From Galactobacillus timonensis (GTDB lineage Bacteria > Bacillota_I > Bacilli_A > Erysipelotrichales > Erysipelotrichaceae): a stretch of DNA of 64,000 nucleotides. The translations under genes and the position numbers were made by a program. The stretch's first letter is position 1, and every line of letters begins with the position of its first letter. This document shows positions 55,101 to 63,495 of this stretch, in pieces. The DNA is taken from the NCBI RefSeq assembly GCF_900240265.1, contig NZ_LT964740.1, positions 316,780 through 380,779 of the forward strand. Direction: 5' to 3'. The notes beneath the pieces are model-generated. The model was not told the DNA's origin. It saw nothing but the letters and a program-made list of their open reading frames with translations, and ran no database searches.

Positions 55101-55427
55101 ATGAGCCCTGTTCGTTTCCAAAATATGGAGGCTGAGAACAGCAATAATATCGACATGTATGAATCGGTATCTTCAAATTGGAAACAATTTAAACTATTCC
55201 CAGCAATAATCGATAAGAAAACCGGGCAGCCTAAATTATTCTATGAACTTGCTATAACTAAGAATATATCAAGCATTAGAATAGAAAATGAATGGGATAT
55301 TTCAGAACCAGACTTAATTGAAATATCCGCAGTGCTTCCTTCAGATGACCCGGTTGTACTTACCGATAATAAATCTCACATCCTTGATATTATTGAGACG
55401 AAGAAACAAATGCAGAATAAACCATAA
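52122..55427 (+). CDS. Large putative defence protein with N-terminal Mrr-like nuclease motif
   Basis: 1101 residues; start at 52122 chosen for ACAGGAGGAATTC upstream (a longer reading runs through the hairpin element). N-terminal region: FEDF (E49), TGPTGGGDSKVDSETYPV (D75) and RWAFAISAKRDWKPKIKSDV (K112). The E...D...xAK spacing resembles Mrr-type PD-(D/E)xK nucleases (inference). Residues 130-190 (IFFMSNQFIPDKKRAEAEDE, LDRSWFIDKV) continue this fold. The remaining roughly 900 residues are helical with TPR-like stretches near 250-530; the C-terminal 300 residues are unassigned. Divergent from BREX, AT-rich, convergent with the relaxase. Confidence 0.65.
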   Translation: MMTPREFYKERYPEEFSDSVVIRVSKLDQDFFAYYLDTLTSNNKENEFEDFCRRIAQSEICPNLIPHTGPTGGGDSKVDSETYPVSEYISEKWYCGSPSAGKERWAFAISAKRDWKPKIKSDVTKIIKVNADQGRNYTKIFFMSNQFIPDKKRAEAEDELRKEFSIDVRILDRSWFIDKVIGNRDNTRIAVETLHLSENFLDEIKTGAKDAVRQQQFEANEQRMQASDVKSSELVKLSLENVTLARELEYPYEKVKGLIRRSERIANTYGLTIDKASAIYEASRTVFWWYDDPDEYVRFYEEYERLATSTKNIHLFQNLITMWMNLYRLSADKVLAKMNTDVDSSQRYDNDPLALASFYNAREHLKVIQEEYNHYISDASKPNTILEANAAYFPIRVFTGDPLDEIIDDLIKLLDQSDLHIDLNLENIFKMIVEVPIFSASNKYDALFEKAVSVASAKKEKQSAAIMLVKRAETIENEQPYKAISYYSRTLISLYNNENKDLLIKVIFHLAKLFESENLLWAARNFYIFDFCLCMNQYMKYGEMSPAMIASASALKYVELQLGHVINSLIFDRFLGITKSLYPQEIPNTENEDRHYDALLGIQIFRTPHETETYLLQLPEYLKNNGYIFSNIALNYDFGHYNEVLLQEYGGSKDNVDSFIGKWQNQPALEQMKAQPWYGVEGSLEFETSVLGCHIYVDADGPFSHGELEISSSVLACIESFFGTAVSQQLVSITGKITVHLQHVPGQQPFALCEVGPVSNYITMKFGDYDSSAILKQQEDFSNCILSLIASICDLMFNDDNSIEKFKALVESDEIFQRTESFANSVFIAIETLGINVFSYEKLVEDCDVTSMLLDHKPMYSSENEKSEATTNHTTVEHSKIIFEKIPDAIRQDISSNSEIQTSSVINLGAWDQSHWRGLLFLNPSYIHGIALLFENESCQYIFQEWIRDIGTYDKEDIIGIRVIKKYDKLHPYWYRVAIGDQRMPDGKGLKLFMSPVRFQNMEAENSNNIDMYESVSSNWKQFKLFPAIIDKKTGQPKLFYELAITKNISSIRIENEWDISEPDLIEISAVLPSDDPVVLTDNKSHILDIIETKKQMQNKP

Positions 55428-55452
55428 ACGAATAATGAGGGACCATAGTCAT

Positions 55453-56841
55453 TTAAAGGCTGTGATCCCTATTGTTCTTCTTGAACGTTTTCCGTTCCCG
55501 TTCATCTTCCAGGACGATCTCAGCATTCTTCAGTGCAATCTGCAGTTCCTTCGCTTTATTCCTGGCTGTGCGGTATTCCGCATAAACCTTTTTCTTTTCT
55601 CCTACAATCTGGCTGTATTCTTCGTTCAGTTCCTTTACCTTTGGGATCTTCTTATCCGGCAGCTGATCAAAGGCAGCCTTGGCAGCTTCATGCTTGAGGA
55701 TGTCTTTTTCATGCTCTGTGAGGAAGGTCGGATCATATCCGGACCTCCTGTATTCCTCATAAACATACTTGGTCCGGGAGTAATTGAAAATGTGATTCTT
55801 CAGCTGTCGGATCTCTTCCAGCCGATCATCCATGGACCGGATCTTTTCATGTAAATCATCCGCTCCTCTGGATGCTTCCGAGGCAAGCCGGCGCAGTTCC
55901 TTCATATCATGGATATTGTTTTGCTGCAGAAAGAGCAGTACCTTTGCCATCTGCTTGACATTGAACTTTGCTGCCCAGCGCTGATAGCCTTTGCCTTTTC
56001 CCGACAGGATCTTATCCTGCAGATTGATCAGGAGATCCAGCTGTTCATCTTTCTTACGGACCGGACGTTTCTCTGTATTGCCTTGGATGTATTGCTCAAT
56101 GTCCTGCTGGGAGAATCCTTCGCCCAGGGAATCCAGACGGATGAATCGCTTCTGCCCATGTCCTTTAACGGCGATATGCTTTCCTCGCTTTATCTCATAC
56201 CCGGATTGCTCCAATGAAGAAAGAAATGCATCCATGGACTTCGGTTTCTTCTGAAGCTCATAACTGATCTGCCCCCGAAGTTCATCGCGGAATGAATGCC
56301 GTTTGGGATATGTTTTCCGCTTCTTCCGCTGCCCGACCGGCAGTTTCTGAATGATGGATTTTCCGTGTTCCAGACAGATGATATCGCTCAGCGTCTGCAG
56401 AGCCAGTCCGCAAAAGAAGAAATTCTTGAACTTTTTCGTACAGTCCAAGGCAACGGAGTTGAAGATGATGTGATTATGGATATGCCTGCGGTCCGTATGC
56501 GTCGATACGACAAAGGCATGTTCCCCTTTGGTAAAACGCATCGCTGTCTCATAACCGATCTTATTTGCTTCTTCCGGCGTGATCTCACCGGGTTTGAAGG
56601 ACTGTCGGATCTGATAAGCCAGGATATCTCCCTTGTAGACTCTACCTGTGATCCGCAGGTATTCTTCCTTGGAAAGTGCGAATTCCTGAGCTGCGGATTC
56701 CGGTCGGCAGGCATAGGAAGAAATGTATTTGCCATCCTCCGTCTTGTCCGGATTCTCCGAGTAATCGATCCGGTCCTGCAGGCTCTGAACTGAACTCTTC
56801 CCTTTTGTCTTATGCATGGAAATCAATTTGGTCGCTGCCAT
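55453..56841 (-). CDS. MobP-type conjugative relaxase
   Basis: 462 residues: MAATKLISMHKTKGKS at the start, RIDYSENPDKT, and the metal-binding histidine motif STHTDRRHIHNHIIF (H115, H120, H122, H124). The C-terminal part is a charged coiled coil. It nicks oriT and pilots the ICE DNA. Two decayed relatives lie at 13774-14861 and 16029-16286. Intact. Confidence 0.92.
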   Translation of the reverse strand: MAATKLISMHKTKGKSSVQSLQDRIDYSENPDKTEDGKYISSYACRPESAAQEFALSKEEYLRITGRVYKGDILAYQIRQSFKPGEITPEEANKIGYETAMRFTKGEHAFVVSTHTDRRHIHNHIIFNSVALDCTKKFKNFFFCGLALQTLSDIICLEHGKSIIQKLPVGQRKKRKTYPKRHSFRDELRGQISYELQKKPKSMDAFLSSLEQSGYEIKRGKHIAVKGHGQKRFIRLDSLGEGFSQQDIEQYIQGNTEKRPVRKKDEQLDLLINLQDKILSGKGKGYQRWAAKFNVKQMAKVLLFLQQNNIHDMKELRRLASEASRGADDLHEKIRSMDDRLEEIRQLKNHIFNYSRTKYVYEEYRRSGYDPTFLTEHEKDILKHEAAKAAFDQLPDKKIPKVKELNEEYSQIVGEKKKVYAEYRTARNKAKELQIALKNAEIVLEDERERKTFKKNNRDHSL

Positions 56842-56921
56842 ATTACCTCCCTATAAAAAATCCGGAGACCATCTGACATGCAGACGATCCCCGGAAGGTG
56901 ATTCTCGATTTTATTCTGTTT

Positions 56922-57215
56922 TTACGAATGCAGGAAACCGGTCAGGCCGTCTCTGGCATCATCCATCAATCCAATCAGGATACCGGCACAAAGATAAATC
57001 ACGAAGAGTGCCGCACCGATCAGCGTCAGCAGGAACACATCCCGCCAGCTCTGCCTGACCAGACTGTAGATATCGCAGATGGCAATGAAGATCAGGAACG
57101 GTCCGGTCACATAGGCAGAAAGATTTGTCAGAAGCTTCAGGATCGCACCGACAAACGCCGTAATCACAATCAGCGGCAGAGAGAATATTTTCAGAATCAT
57201 TCGGATCATAAACAT
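56922..57215 (-). CDS. CD1845-like ICE membrane protein
   Basis: 97 residues, two to three membrane spans: LKIFSLPLIVITAFVGAILK, LLTNLSAYVTGPFLIFIAIC, VFLLTLIGAALFVIYLCAGI. Found between relaxase and MobC genes in CTn-type elements; function unknown. AGGAGG precedes the start. A pseudogene relative is at 18962-19255. Confidence 0.8.
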   Translation of the reverse strand: MFMIRMILKIFSLPLIVITAFVGAILKLLTNLSAYVTGPFLIFIAICDIYSLVRQSWRDVFLLTLIGAALFVIYLCAGILIGLMDDARDGLTGFLHS

Positions 57216-57291
57216 TGCGGCACCTCCTTCTGTCTGCAGAATATAAGATCAGATCACAAGCCGCAAGGATGTCGTTTTGCTTTCTGAGAAA

Positions 57292-57639
57292 TCACGCCAG
57301 AGCCTTCAGCTCATTCACGATCGTATGACCTGCCTCAAACAGTTCATTGAAGCGGACCTGCAGATCCTCGATATCCTCCCGGTAAATGCTCCCGTCCGTA
57401 TTTGCCCTTCTCGCATACTGATTCAGGTTGTTACTGCAGATGCCGAGCAGCCGGACAAGCTCGTGCATTTCTGAGAAATCCAGCTTGATGCAGTATCCGT
57501 CCAGTGCCATCTTCCGGATATAGGCACTGCGGTTATGCATGCCGGCTTCCTCCATCTTCTGCTGAATCCGCTCAACCTCATCCGGATCCAGCCGCAGAGA
57601 AATAAACGTATCGCGCTTTGCTTCCGTACTTTCACTCAC
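57292..57639 (-). CDS. MobC-like relaxosome protein
   Basis: 115 residues: FISLRLDPDEVERIQQKMEE, GMHNRSAYIRKMALDGY, then the helical VRLLGICSNNLNQYARRAN. N-terminal ribbon-helix-helix plus MobC helices. It helps open oriT for the relaxase. Overlaps the TTRAP gene by 4 bp. Confidence 0.85.
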   Translation of the reverse strand: MSESTEAKRDTFISLRLDPDEVERIQQKMEEAGMHNRSAYIRKMALDGYCIKLDFSEMHELVRLLGICSNNLNQYARRANTDGSIYREDIEDLQVRFNELFEAGHTIVNELKALA

Positions 57640-57839
57640 AGACAGGAATCCAGGATCTGATCGTAATCTTTATCCGAGATCTGATTAAGCTTCGGCAGAA
57701 GGCCGTTCATCATTTTCTTCAGATCCTTGTCCTCCCTCGTCAGCATTCCCCGTATTCTCGAAAGTTCTTTGATCAGTCCGGTGCGCGATCCCGGATTGTA
57801 GAGCATCATCAGCATTTTCTCATCCTTCGTAAATTTCAC
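57636..57839 (-). CDS. Transposon-transfer assisting protein (TTRAP)
   Basis: 67 residues: MKFTKDEKMLMMLYNPGSRT then GLIKELSRIRGMLTREDKDL, with LLPKLNQISDKDYDQILD at the end. This is the short TTRAP family of conjugative transposons. Role in transfer is inferred from its constant position near relaxosome genes. Confidence 0.8.
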   Translation of the reverse strand: MKFTKDEKMLMMLYNPGSRTGLIKELSRIRGMLTREDKDLKKMMNGLLPKLNQISDKDYDQILDSCL

Positions 57840-57848
57840 TTCATCACC

Positions 57849-58466
57849 TCACTCTCTGATCTTTTCGAGCAGCTTCTCCGCCAGGTCCTTCGGAGGTTCC
57901 GGTGCAGATTCCTTCAGGTCCTTCAGCTGATCGAGTACGGATTCTTTTTTAACCTCACACTTGCATGGCTGCGGTTCCTCCGGAAGATTATTGATGATTC
58001 CGTCCAGTTGATTATCATTCTGCTCCATCATATCCTCAAGGGTGCGGATATGGTTCCTGCCGGAGAAGAACCCAGGCAGTTCCTGAAAGCCGATCGTATC
58101 CACGTAGTGTGCTGAGAGCACACCGTTCTGCCGGATGGCAATCACATCACTGACCGACAGGCTGTGCCCGTGAAAATCTTCCGGGCGGGCTATGTTGAAT
58201 CTCCGGTAGAGATCCTCCAGCATCGTTTCCTGATCCGCATAAGGAATCAGCGGAGCCGCATACACCATTTCATAATGATCAACGTCAGGTTCGGTCTGTT
58301 TCCTGTGCAGCGCGCTGTAAGACATGAACCGTTCTTCATCCGTTTCCGGTTCATGCCGCAACTGCAGAATTGCATAGGTATCAGTGGTGTCTGTCAGAAA
58401 AGCTTCTACACGTTCCTGTTCGGATCCCTGACCGTTGACCTCATCCCATTTAAATACTTTTGACAC
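57849..58466 (-). CDS. YodL-domain ICE protein
   Basis: 205 residues: DTTDTYAILQLRHEPETDEE, RFMSYSALHRKQTEPDVDHY then EMVYAAPL are typical of the YodL domain; a second part (LSVSDVIAIRQNGVLSAHYV) resembles the linked YodL C-terminus. The C-terminal tail is acidic with a coiled coil. It is common in CTn-like elements; function unknown. Confidence 0.75.
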   Translation of the reverse strand: MSKVFKWDEVNGQGSEQERVEAFLTDTTDTYAILQLRHEPETDEERFMSYSALHRKQTEPDVDHYEMVYAAPLIPYADQETMLEDLYRRFNIARPEDFHGHSLSVSDVIAIRQNGVLSAHYVDTIGFQELPGFFSGRNHIRTLEDMMEQNDNQLDGIINNLPEEPQPCKCEVKKESVLDQLKDLKESAPEPPKDLAEKLLEKIRE

Positions 58467-58479
58467 TGCCCTCCTCCTT

Positions 58480-58827
58480 TCAGCGTTCCGGTTCGAGTGC
58501 CATCTTATTATTATCTGCTGTCCGGATACTGCTCATTCCTTCTGCCTGCCGAATGGAATCCAAAACAGATGCTCTCCGATCTGAACGTTCATAGGATTCC
58601 AGTTCGTTCAGCAGAGAAGATGCCTCTCCAAATAATTCATCATCCGGTTCCATGTCCTCTATTGCTTCGTGCAGAAATGATTGAATCCCTTTTGCATCCC
58701 CTTGCAGAAGATCTGCTTTGATCTGTTCAAATCCTGCCTCCCGGTCATCCATAGAATCCATGTAACCGTAAGGATCGAAATCATATGCAAACTGATCCAG
58801 GCGCCGTGCCAGTTCGTCTGTCTTCAT
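58480..58827 (-). CDS. Hypothetical ICE protein
   Basis: 115 residues, strongly acidic: LARRLDQFAYDFDPYGYMDS, KADLLQGDAKGIQSFLHEAI and LLNELESYERSDRRASVLDS. Helical and rich in Asp/Glu. It sits between YodL and JAB-ArdC genes with an ICE-type ribosome binding site. No function known. Confidence 0.65.
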   Translation of the reverse strand: MKTDELARRLDQFAYDFDPYGYMDSMDDREAGFEQIKADLLQGDAKGIQSFLHEAIEDMEPDDELFGEASSLLNELESYERSDRRASVLDSIRQAEGMSSIRTADNNKMALEPER

Positions 58828-58841
58828 TGGATCACCTCCCT

Positions 58842-60581
58842 CTAGCGCTCCGGATCTCTGACTTCCCGCTTCATGCTTTTTACCGGATCCAGTTCAAAGC
58901 TCTTCAGTTCTTTCTCTGTCAGCGGACGATTGTATACCACATCGCCATATCTGCCGGATCCTTCATCATCGCAATACTCCAGCCCTTCTCTGGGCACGGC
59001 ACCGGGTCCCGGCGGACGATGATTGCATTGATAGCGGTACTCTTTCGGCTTCTCTGTATTTTCAGCGACGGATAACTGCTGCAAGGCCCCAAGGACAGAC
59101 GGCTGCTCAGCTGTCTGCTGAATATCAGCCTCACGCTCCTTCATCAATGCTTCCAGCTGTGCATCGATTCTGGTGATCAGATCACTTGCGGTGCTGCGGA
59201 TCGTCTCCAGAGACGCTTTCAGCTCGGCTGTTTCCTTCCCCGAAGACCAGCCTGCGATATAGGCAAAGGAATAATCGGAAGTATCGATTCCATAGTGCTG
59301 GCAGATGGTATAAGCGACGCTCTCCGCCTCTACTTCTTTGGTCTGACTGTTCTTCTCTTTCCCGTCTGCTTTCATCTTTTCCAGGGAATGCAGGGTGGCG
59401 TGCGTCATCTCGTGGATCGCCGTCTTTACAGTCTGCGTTTCGCTCATTCCTTCCTGAATGGCAATCCTCTGATCGACTACCTGGTAATAGCCCTTTGCTC
59501 CGCCGGCGATTTCTTCAAAAACAATCGGTACCGGCGAAGTCCTCTTCAATGCTTCAAAGAACAGATCAAAGTCCTTCACCTGACCGGAAAGCTCATCCAC
59601 GCCAAGTGTCTGCAGCTCTTTGCCTTCTGTCTGACTGACATCAAAGACGGTTGCCACACGGAAGGCTGGTCGTTCAATCTCGACCGTTTCCTTGACCGGT
59701 TGGCCGTTGGCATCCAGAATCGGTTTTCCGGTTGCCGGATCTTTCTTCTCCTGTTCTGCCTTCACCTTATATGGCGATGGTGCAATGATCCGGATCCCCT
59801 TCTCTCCCTTGCGGACCTGCCGACCGAAGTTCCGCTTCCATGACTGATATCCGGCTACCGAGGTGGCATCCGGTCTCTGCATGGCAATCAGGATCGTATT
59901 GTTCAGCGAATAGTGATGGAACTTGGACATCGTAGAGAGCCATTCTTTGTATTTGTCACTCTCAAAGATCTCCTGCACGCCCTTTTCCAGCTGATCCGTA
60001 ATCTCCTCGATCGGCTTCTTCTTTGCCGGTGCAGCCTCCTGCTTCAAAGCTGTAAATCCTGCCGACGGTTCGGCAACTCCCTTCAGATCGATGTCATCCA
60101 GAGAAACTCTTTCCGGTGCGGGCGGAATCTTCAGGATGTCATGTTCCATGAAGGAGAAATACCGGTCATCATTGCCTATGATGATGTGGTCCTGTACCGG
60201 CGTTCCCAGCAGATCACAGATCTTCTGCAATCTGGCTGTCACATCGATATCCTCCTGGGAGGGCATCAGGTTCCCGCTTGGATGGTTATGGAAAAGCATG
60301 ACCGATGACGCATTGGACAGGATTGTGCTCTTCAGAATTTCTCTTGGATGAGCAAGGGAAGCAGTCAGCGTACCGACTGACACAACATTGACGTTGATCG
60401 GCTTCATGTCATTGCGCAGATTGACAACGCAGAAGACTTCCCGATCATACTTCTTCAGGGTCTCTACAATGATCCGGACGGCATCCTGCGGACTGGTGAT
60501 CGGCTCTGAAGAATACAGAGGCGGTTCCTTCACCATGCGGATTCCTACCTGTTCCAGCTTGTATTCTTTAGCTGAACGCAT
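58842..60581 (-). CDS. RadC/JAB-ArdC fusion protein with metallopeptidase domain
   Basis: About 579 residues from the start at 60581 (GGAGG upstream). Residues 20-150: RadC-like JAB domain with MLFHNHPSGN (H98, H100, S102) and a partner Asp at D111. Then an ArdC N-terminal ssDNA-binding domain (MSKFHHYSLNNTILIAMQRP, GYQSWKRNFGRQVRKGEKG), then a zincin HEMTHATLH (about 393). A C-terminal extension (VYNRPLTEKELKSFELDPVK) follows. ArdC proteins protect incoming plasmid DNA from restriction. Confidence 0.82.
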   Translation of the reverse strand: MRSAKEYKLEQVGIRMVKEPPLYSSEPITSPQDAVRIIVETLKKYDREVFCVVNLRNDMKPINVNVVSVGTLTASLAHPREILKSTILSNASSVMLFHNHPSGNLMPSQEDIDVTARLQKICDLLGTPVQDHIIIGNDDRYFSFMEHDILKIPPAPERVSLDDIDLKGVAEPSAGFTALKQEAAPAKKKPIEEITDQLEKGVQEIFESDKYKEWLSTMSKFHHYSLNNTILIAMQRPDATSVAGYQSWKRNFGRQVRKGEKGIRIIAPSPYKVKAEQEKKDPATGKPILDANGQPVKETVEIERPAFRVATVFDVSQTEGKELQTLGVDELSGQVKDFDLFFEALKRTSPVPIVFEEIAGGAKGYYQVVDQRIAIQEGMSETQTVKTAIHEMTHATLHSLEKMKADGKEKNSQTKEVEAESVAYTICQHYGIDTSDYSFAYIAGWSSGKETAELKASLETIRSTASDLITRIDAQLEALMKEREADIQQTAEQPSVLGALQQLSVAENTEKPKEYRYQCNHRPPGPGAVPREGLEYCDDEGSGRYGDVVYNRPLTEKELKSFELDPVKSMKREVRDPER

Positions 60582-60693
60582 CGGCATCACCTCCGATCGG
60601 GATCACCAGGATCACAGATTCTTCTGTCATAGGAAGATCGTCGCGGATTGTACCGGTTGTCGAGAATTCAATCAGTTCATCATCTTCATTCAT
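60568..60693 (-). CDS. Small acidic ICE protein (41 aa)
   Basis: Starts at 60693 (MNEDDELIEFSTTGTIRDDL) after an AGGAGA site and ends ...PIGGDADAFS. It overlaps the JAB-ArdC start by 14 bp. It is a short, negatively charged protein seen before ArdC-like genes in related elements; function unknown. Confidence 0.6.
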   Translation of the reverse strand: MNEDDELIEFSTTGTIRDDLPMTEESVILVIPIGGDADAFS

Positions 60694-60757
60694 AGGATCT
60701 CCTTTCTCCTGTCCTGAAGGAAAGACAACGGGCGGTCCAACAACCGCCCGCATCTTC

Positions 60758-61456
60758 TTATTCATCCTCTTTGGATTCTTCATCTGCGCCATCATCTGTT
60801 TCCTCCGGAAGATCATATCCGTCATCGTCTTCGTTATAGTCCGCGTCCGGATCCGGCTGCTGTTCTGTCTTCTGTGTTTTCTTCTTCATTCGAATAGCAA
60901 AGAATCCGACAACACCGATCCCTGCCAGCATGACGCAGACAGCTGCCGGGATCCAGTTGATCGGTTTCTTCTCCTGTACTGTCGGCGTTGTTTCCGATTG
61001 ACTCGCCGCTTCAGCAGCCTCCTTCTCTGCCTGTTCTTTAGCGGCTTGTTCTGCCGCTGTCTTCTCTGCCTCTTCCTGGGCTTCCGCGTCCAGAATTGCC
61101 TGAGCATCCTTATCATCCATCAGCGCCAGCAGATCCGATTCATCGACTGTATTCAGGAAATGAACCGTGTTTTCTCCCTGATCATCGCGGTCGATGATGA
61201 TGTAGAAATAGTTGCCGTTCTTACTGACAACAGTGATGAACTGCTTGCCGGTCTTTTCGGAAGTAATGTCATCCACCAGCGTCATATTTCCTTCCGGTGT
61301 CAGGGGAGGAAGGCTTTCGTCTTCCTCCGGCTGTGTTTCTTCGGTAGTACCGGTATCCGCAGATTCATTGGTCTGCGCATAAGCGGGGATTGAGGTGCAG
61401 CTCATCATTAATGCGCTGCAGCATAATAAGGTACTCAGCATTCGCTTAATCTTCAT
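60758..61456 (-). CDS. DUF4366 (CD1107-like) ICE surface protein
   Basis: 232 residues: signal peptide [20 protein letters not shown], an extracellular domain ([20 protein letters not shown] then [30 protein letters not shown]), a long Glu/Ala coiled-coil ([20 protein letters not shown]), one membrane span ([20 protein letters not shown]) and an acidic tail. Part of the type IV secretion module. Confidence 0.85.
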   Translation of the reverse strand: MKIKRMLSTLLCCSALMMSCTSIPAYAQTNESADTGTTEETQPEEDESLPPLTPEGNMTLVDDITSEKTGKQFITVVSKNGNYFYIIIDRDDQGENTVHFLNTVDESDLLALMDDKDAQAILDAEAQEEAEKTAAEQAAKEQAEKEAAEAASQSETTPTVQEKKPINWIPAAVCVMLAGIGVVGFFAIRMKKKTQKTEQQPDPDADYNEDDDGYDLPEETDDGADEESKEDE

Positions 61457-61700
61457 TCTGCTTACCCTCCATGACATCTTCCGGAATCGCTCCCTGCGGG
61501 ATCGGATCCTCCGCCATCTTCGCCAGCAGTCTTTGCAGCTGGTCCGGTGTCAGATTCGCCGCATGGACGATATCACTGATTTCGGATTTTTCCTGTTCCG
61601 CATACTGTGCTTCCAGTTCCTGAATTCTTCTTCCATATTCTTCATAGCGGGCTCTGGTCTTCTCCAGATCCTCGCCGATCTTGTCTAATTTCCTGCTCAT
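61446..61700 (-). CDS. DUF4315 ICE protein
   Basis: 84 residues from a start at 61700 (AGGAGGAAAAA upstream): [20 protein letters not shown], then [17 protein letters not shown] short coiled-coil family constant in CTn elements next to DUF4366. It overlaps the DUF4366 start by 11 bp. Confidence 0.82.
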   Translation of the reverse strand: MSRKLDKIGEDLEKTRARYEEYGRRIQELEAQYAEQEKSEISDIVHAANLTPDQLQRLLAKMAEDPIPQGAIPEDVMEGKQNED

Positions 61701-61710
61701 TTTTTCCTCC

Positions 61711-63495
61711 TTACTCACTTGGTAATCGACCGTAACAATAAAAGTGCGCTCTGAAATACGATGAATTAACGGATGCATACTGAATCGGATTGCCGCAGTG
61801 GATCATCATGCCGTCACCGACATAGATGCCGACATGACTGGCACCCGACGTATCGTAGGTCCCCTGGAAAAAGATGATGTCCCCGGGTTTCGCTTCGCTT
61901 GCCGGAATGATCCGCAGCATCTGCCTCAGTCCCTCCGCCGTGGTTCTGCCGACGTTCCAGCCATTGCCGCTGTGGTTGATCACCCAGCAGACAAAACCGG
62001 AACAGTCAAAGCTGGTGGAAGGTGACGATCCGCCCCAGACATAAGGGTATCCAAGATACTTGGTCGCTTCCCGCATCATGTTGGCAAACTTCACATCGGA
62101 CAACGCTTCCGTGTTCAGCGTGTAGTTCAGTCCCGGCGTATCGCTTGCATAGATATCGTCTTCAAAGAGATAGGAGCGATTGCCCTTCGTCTGCATCAGG
62201 ATCTGATACCGTTCCTGCTGATCGTCCGTAAGCCTCGAATTAGCAACGACCATCTCCAGGCTGTTATTCGTCAGCTTGACATGCAGAATCTTGTACTCAT
62301 ACGGAACCTGAACCTCATATTCGTACTCTTCCTCTTCTTCCGTAATCTCTCCGGTTTCCGGATCTTTGTGTTTCTTTGTTCTGGTTCCGGTTCTGGTTTC
62401 TGTCCGGTAACGGATCTGCACCTCTTCCCGTGTGGTCAGCTTATACTGGGCATCGAAGATCTCTCGCAGTTTTGCCTGAACCTCATCTCTGGTGTAATCC
62501 TCAAAAAGGACCGTCAGATAGGAAGTCAGAACATACGGATTGTGATTGATCTCCGCCAGATCATACTGGTATTCGTCATAACCGGGATAATCCGATTCGA
62601 TCCGTCCGATCTGCGCCTGCAGGTCTGCCTCCATCGCTTTGTAATCGTTATTTGCTCCACGGATATCCTCATCTGTCGCGGTATAACTGGTAGCCAGGAT
62701 CGTCGCTCCCGGATTGCCGGAGAGCGCGGTACAGGATGAGAACGTGCTGGTCACAAACATCAATACCAATGCCAGCAGTCCGCAGGTAAGAAACGCTCCC
62801 GGATGTTCCGACAGAGTTTCAGCCGCCGATCCGAACAGTTCCCTGATCTTTTCCGTAAATGTTTTTGTGCTCTGTACTGTGGCTGCCAATCCGGTCTTCT
62901 CACCGGTTCTGGCAGCCTGATACTCCGCTTTAATGGACTGCCTCTGCCGCCAGCGGGAGAACCAGTTTGCTGTATTCTCCTTCGGCTGCTTTGTAGTTTC
63001 TCTCCTCTCATGAAGTCGGGAAGCATATCCGCTGGTCACCGGATTCTGAGTTGTTTTACCAGCTGCACCAGCGGTCTCCACTGTTGCTTCTGCATTTTCA
63101 GCAGCCTTTTGCGCTGTTTTCTCTGCAGCACTTGCTTCTTTCTTTGAAGCATGGAGCTTCTGACCATACCGGACACGGCTGACCGTATCCCGAAGTGCAT
63201 AGGATCCTTCTTCAGCCATCTCTGTACTGCGGTTGACGGCTTCCGTACCAATATTGTCATCCTGGTCCTGCTTTTCGATCTCTGCATGCATGCGCTGCGT
63301 CAGCACTGCCGAAGATACATGGGAAGTCTTCTTCGGTTCCGATTCTTTTTTCTTTCCGAAACGCAGCTTATTTCCTTTGGGATCTGTACCTTTAAATCTG
63401 CTTTTCTTTCTGGTATAGCCGGATTCATTCGGAAGAATGTCCGGCTGATCCGGAGCTGCATTCTCCGGATTGATCTTCTTATCCGGCAATCGCAT
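61711..63495 (-). CDS. NlpC/P60 cell-wall hydrolase (CD1105-like conjugation protein)
   Basis: 594 residues. A charged cytoplasmic N-terminus, one membrane span (FLTCGLLALVLMFVTSTFSS, about 237-256), a VirB8-/Ala-rich middle, and a C-terminal NlpC/P60 peptidase: FDCSGFVCWVI (Cys about 498), ASHVGIYVGDG (His) and MMIHCGNPIQY. It opens the peptidoglycan for the conjugation apparatus. It overlaps the VirB4 stop. Confidence 0.9.
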   Translation of the reverse strand: MRLPDKKINPENAAPDQPDILPNESGYTRKKSRFKGTDPKGNKLRFGKKKESEPKKTSHVSSAVLTQRMHAEIEKQDQDDNIGTEAVNRSTEMAEEGSYALRDTVSRVRYGQKLHASKKEASAAEKTAQKAAENAEATVETAGAAGKTTQNPVTSGYASRLHERRETTKQPKENTANWFSRWRQRQSIKAEYQAARTGEKTGLAATVQSTKTFTEKIRELFGSAAETLSEHPGAFLTCGLLALVLMFVTSTFSSCTALSGNPGATILATSYTATDEDIRGANNDYKAMEADLQAQIGRIESDYPGYDEYQYDLAEINHNPYVLTSYLTVLFEDYTRDEVQAKLREIFDAQYKLTTREEVQIRYRTETRTGTRTKKHKDPETGEITEEEEEYEYEVQVPYEYKILHVKLTNNSLEMVVANSRLTDDQQERYQILMQTKGNRSYLFEDDIYASDTPGLNYTLNTEALSDVKFANMMREATKYLGYPYVWGGSSPSTSFDCSGFVCWVINHSGNGWNVGRTTAEGLRQMLRIIPASEAKPGDIIFFQGTYDTSGASHVGIYVGDGMMIHCGNPIQYASVNSSYFRAHFYCYGRLPSE

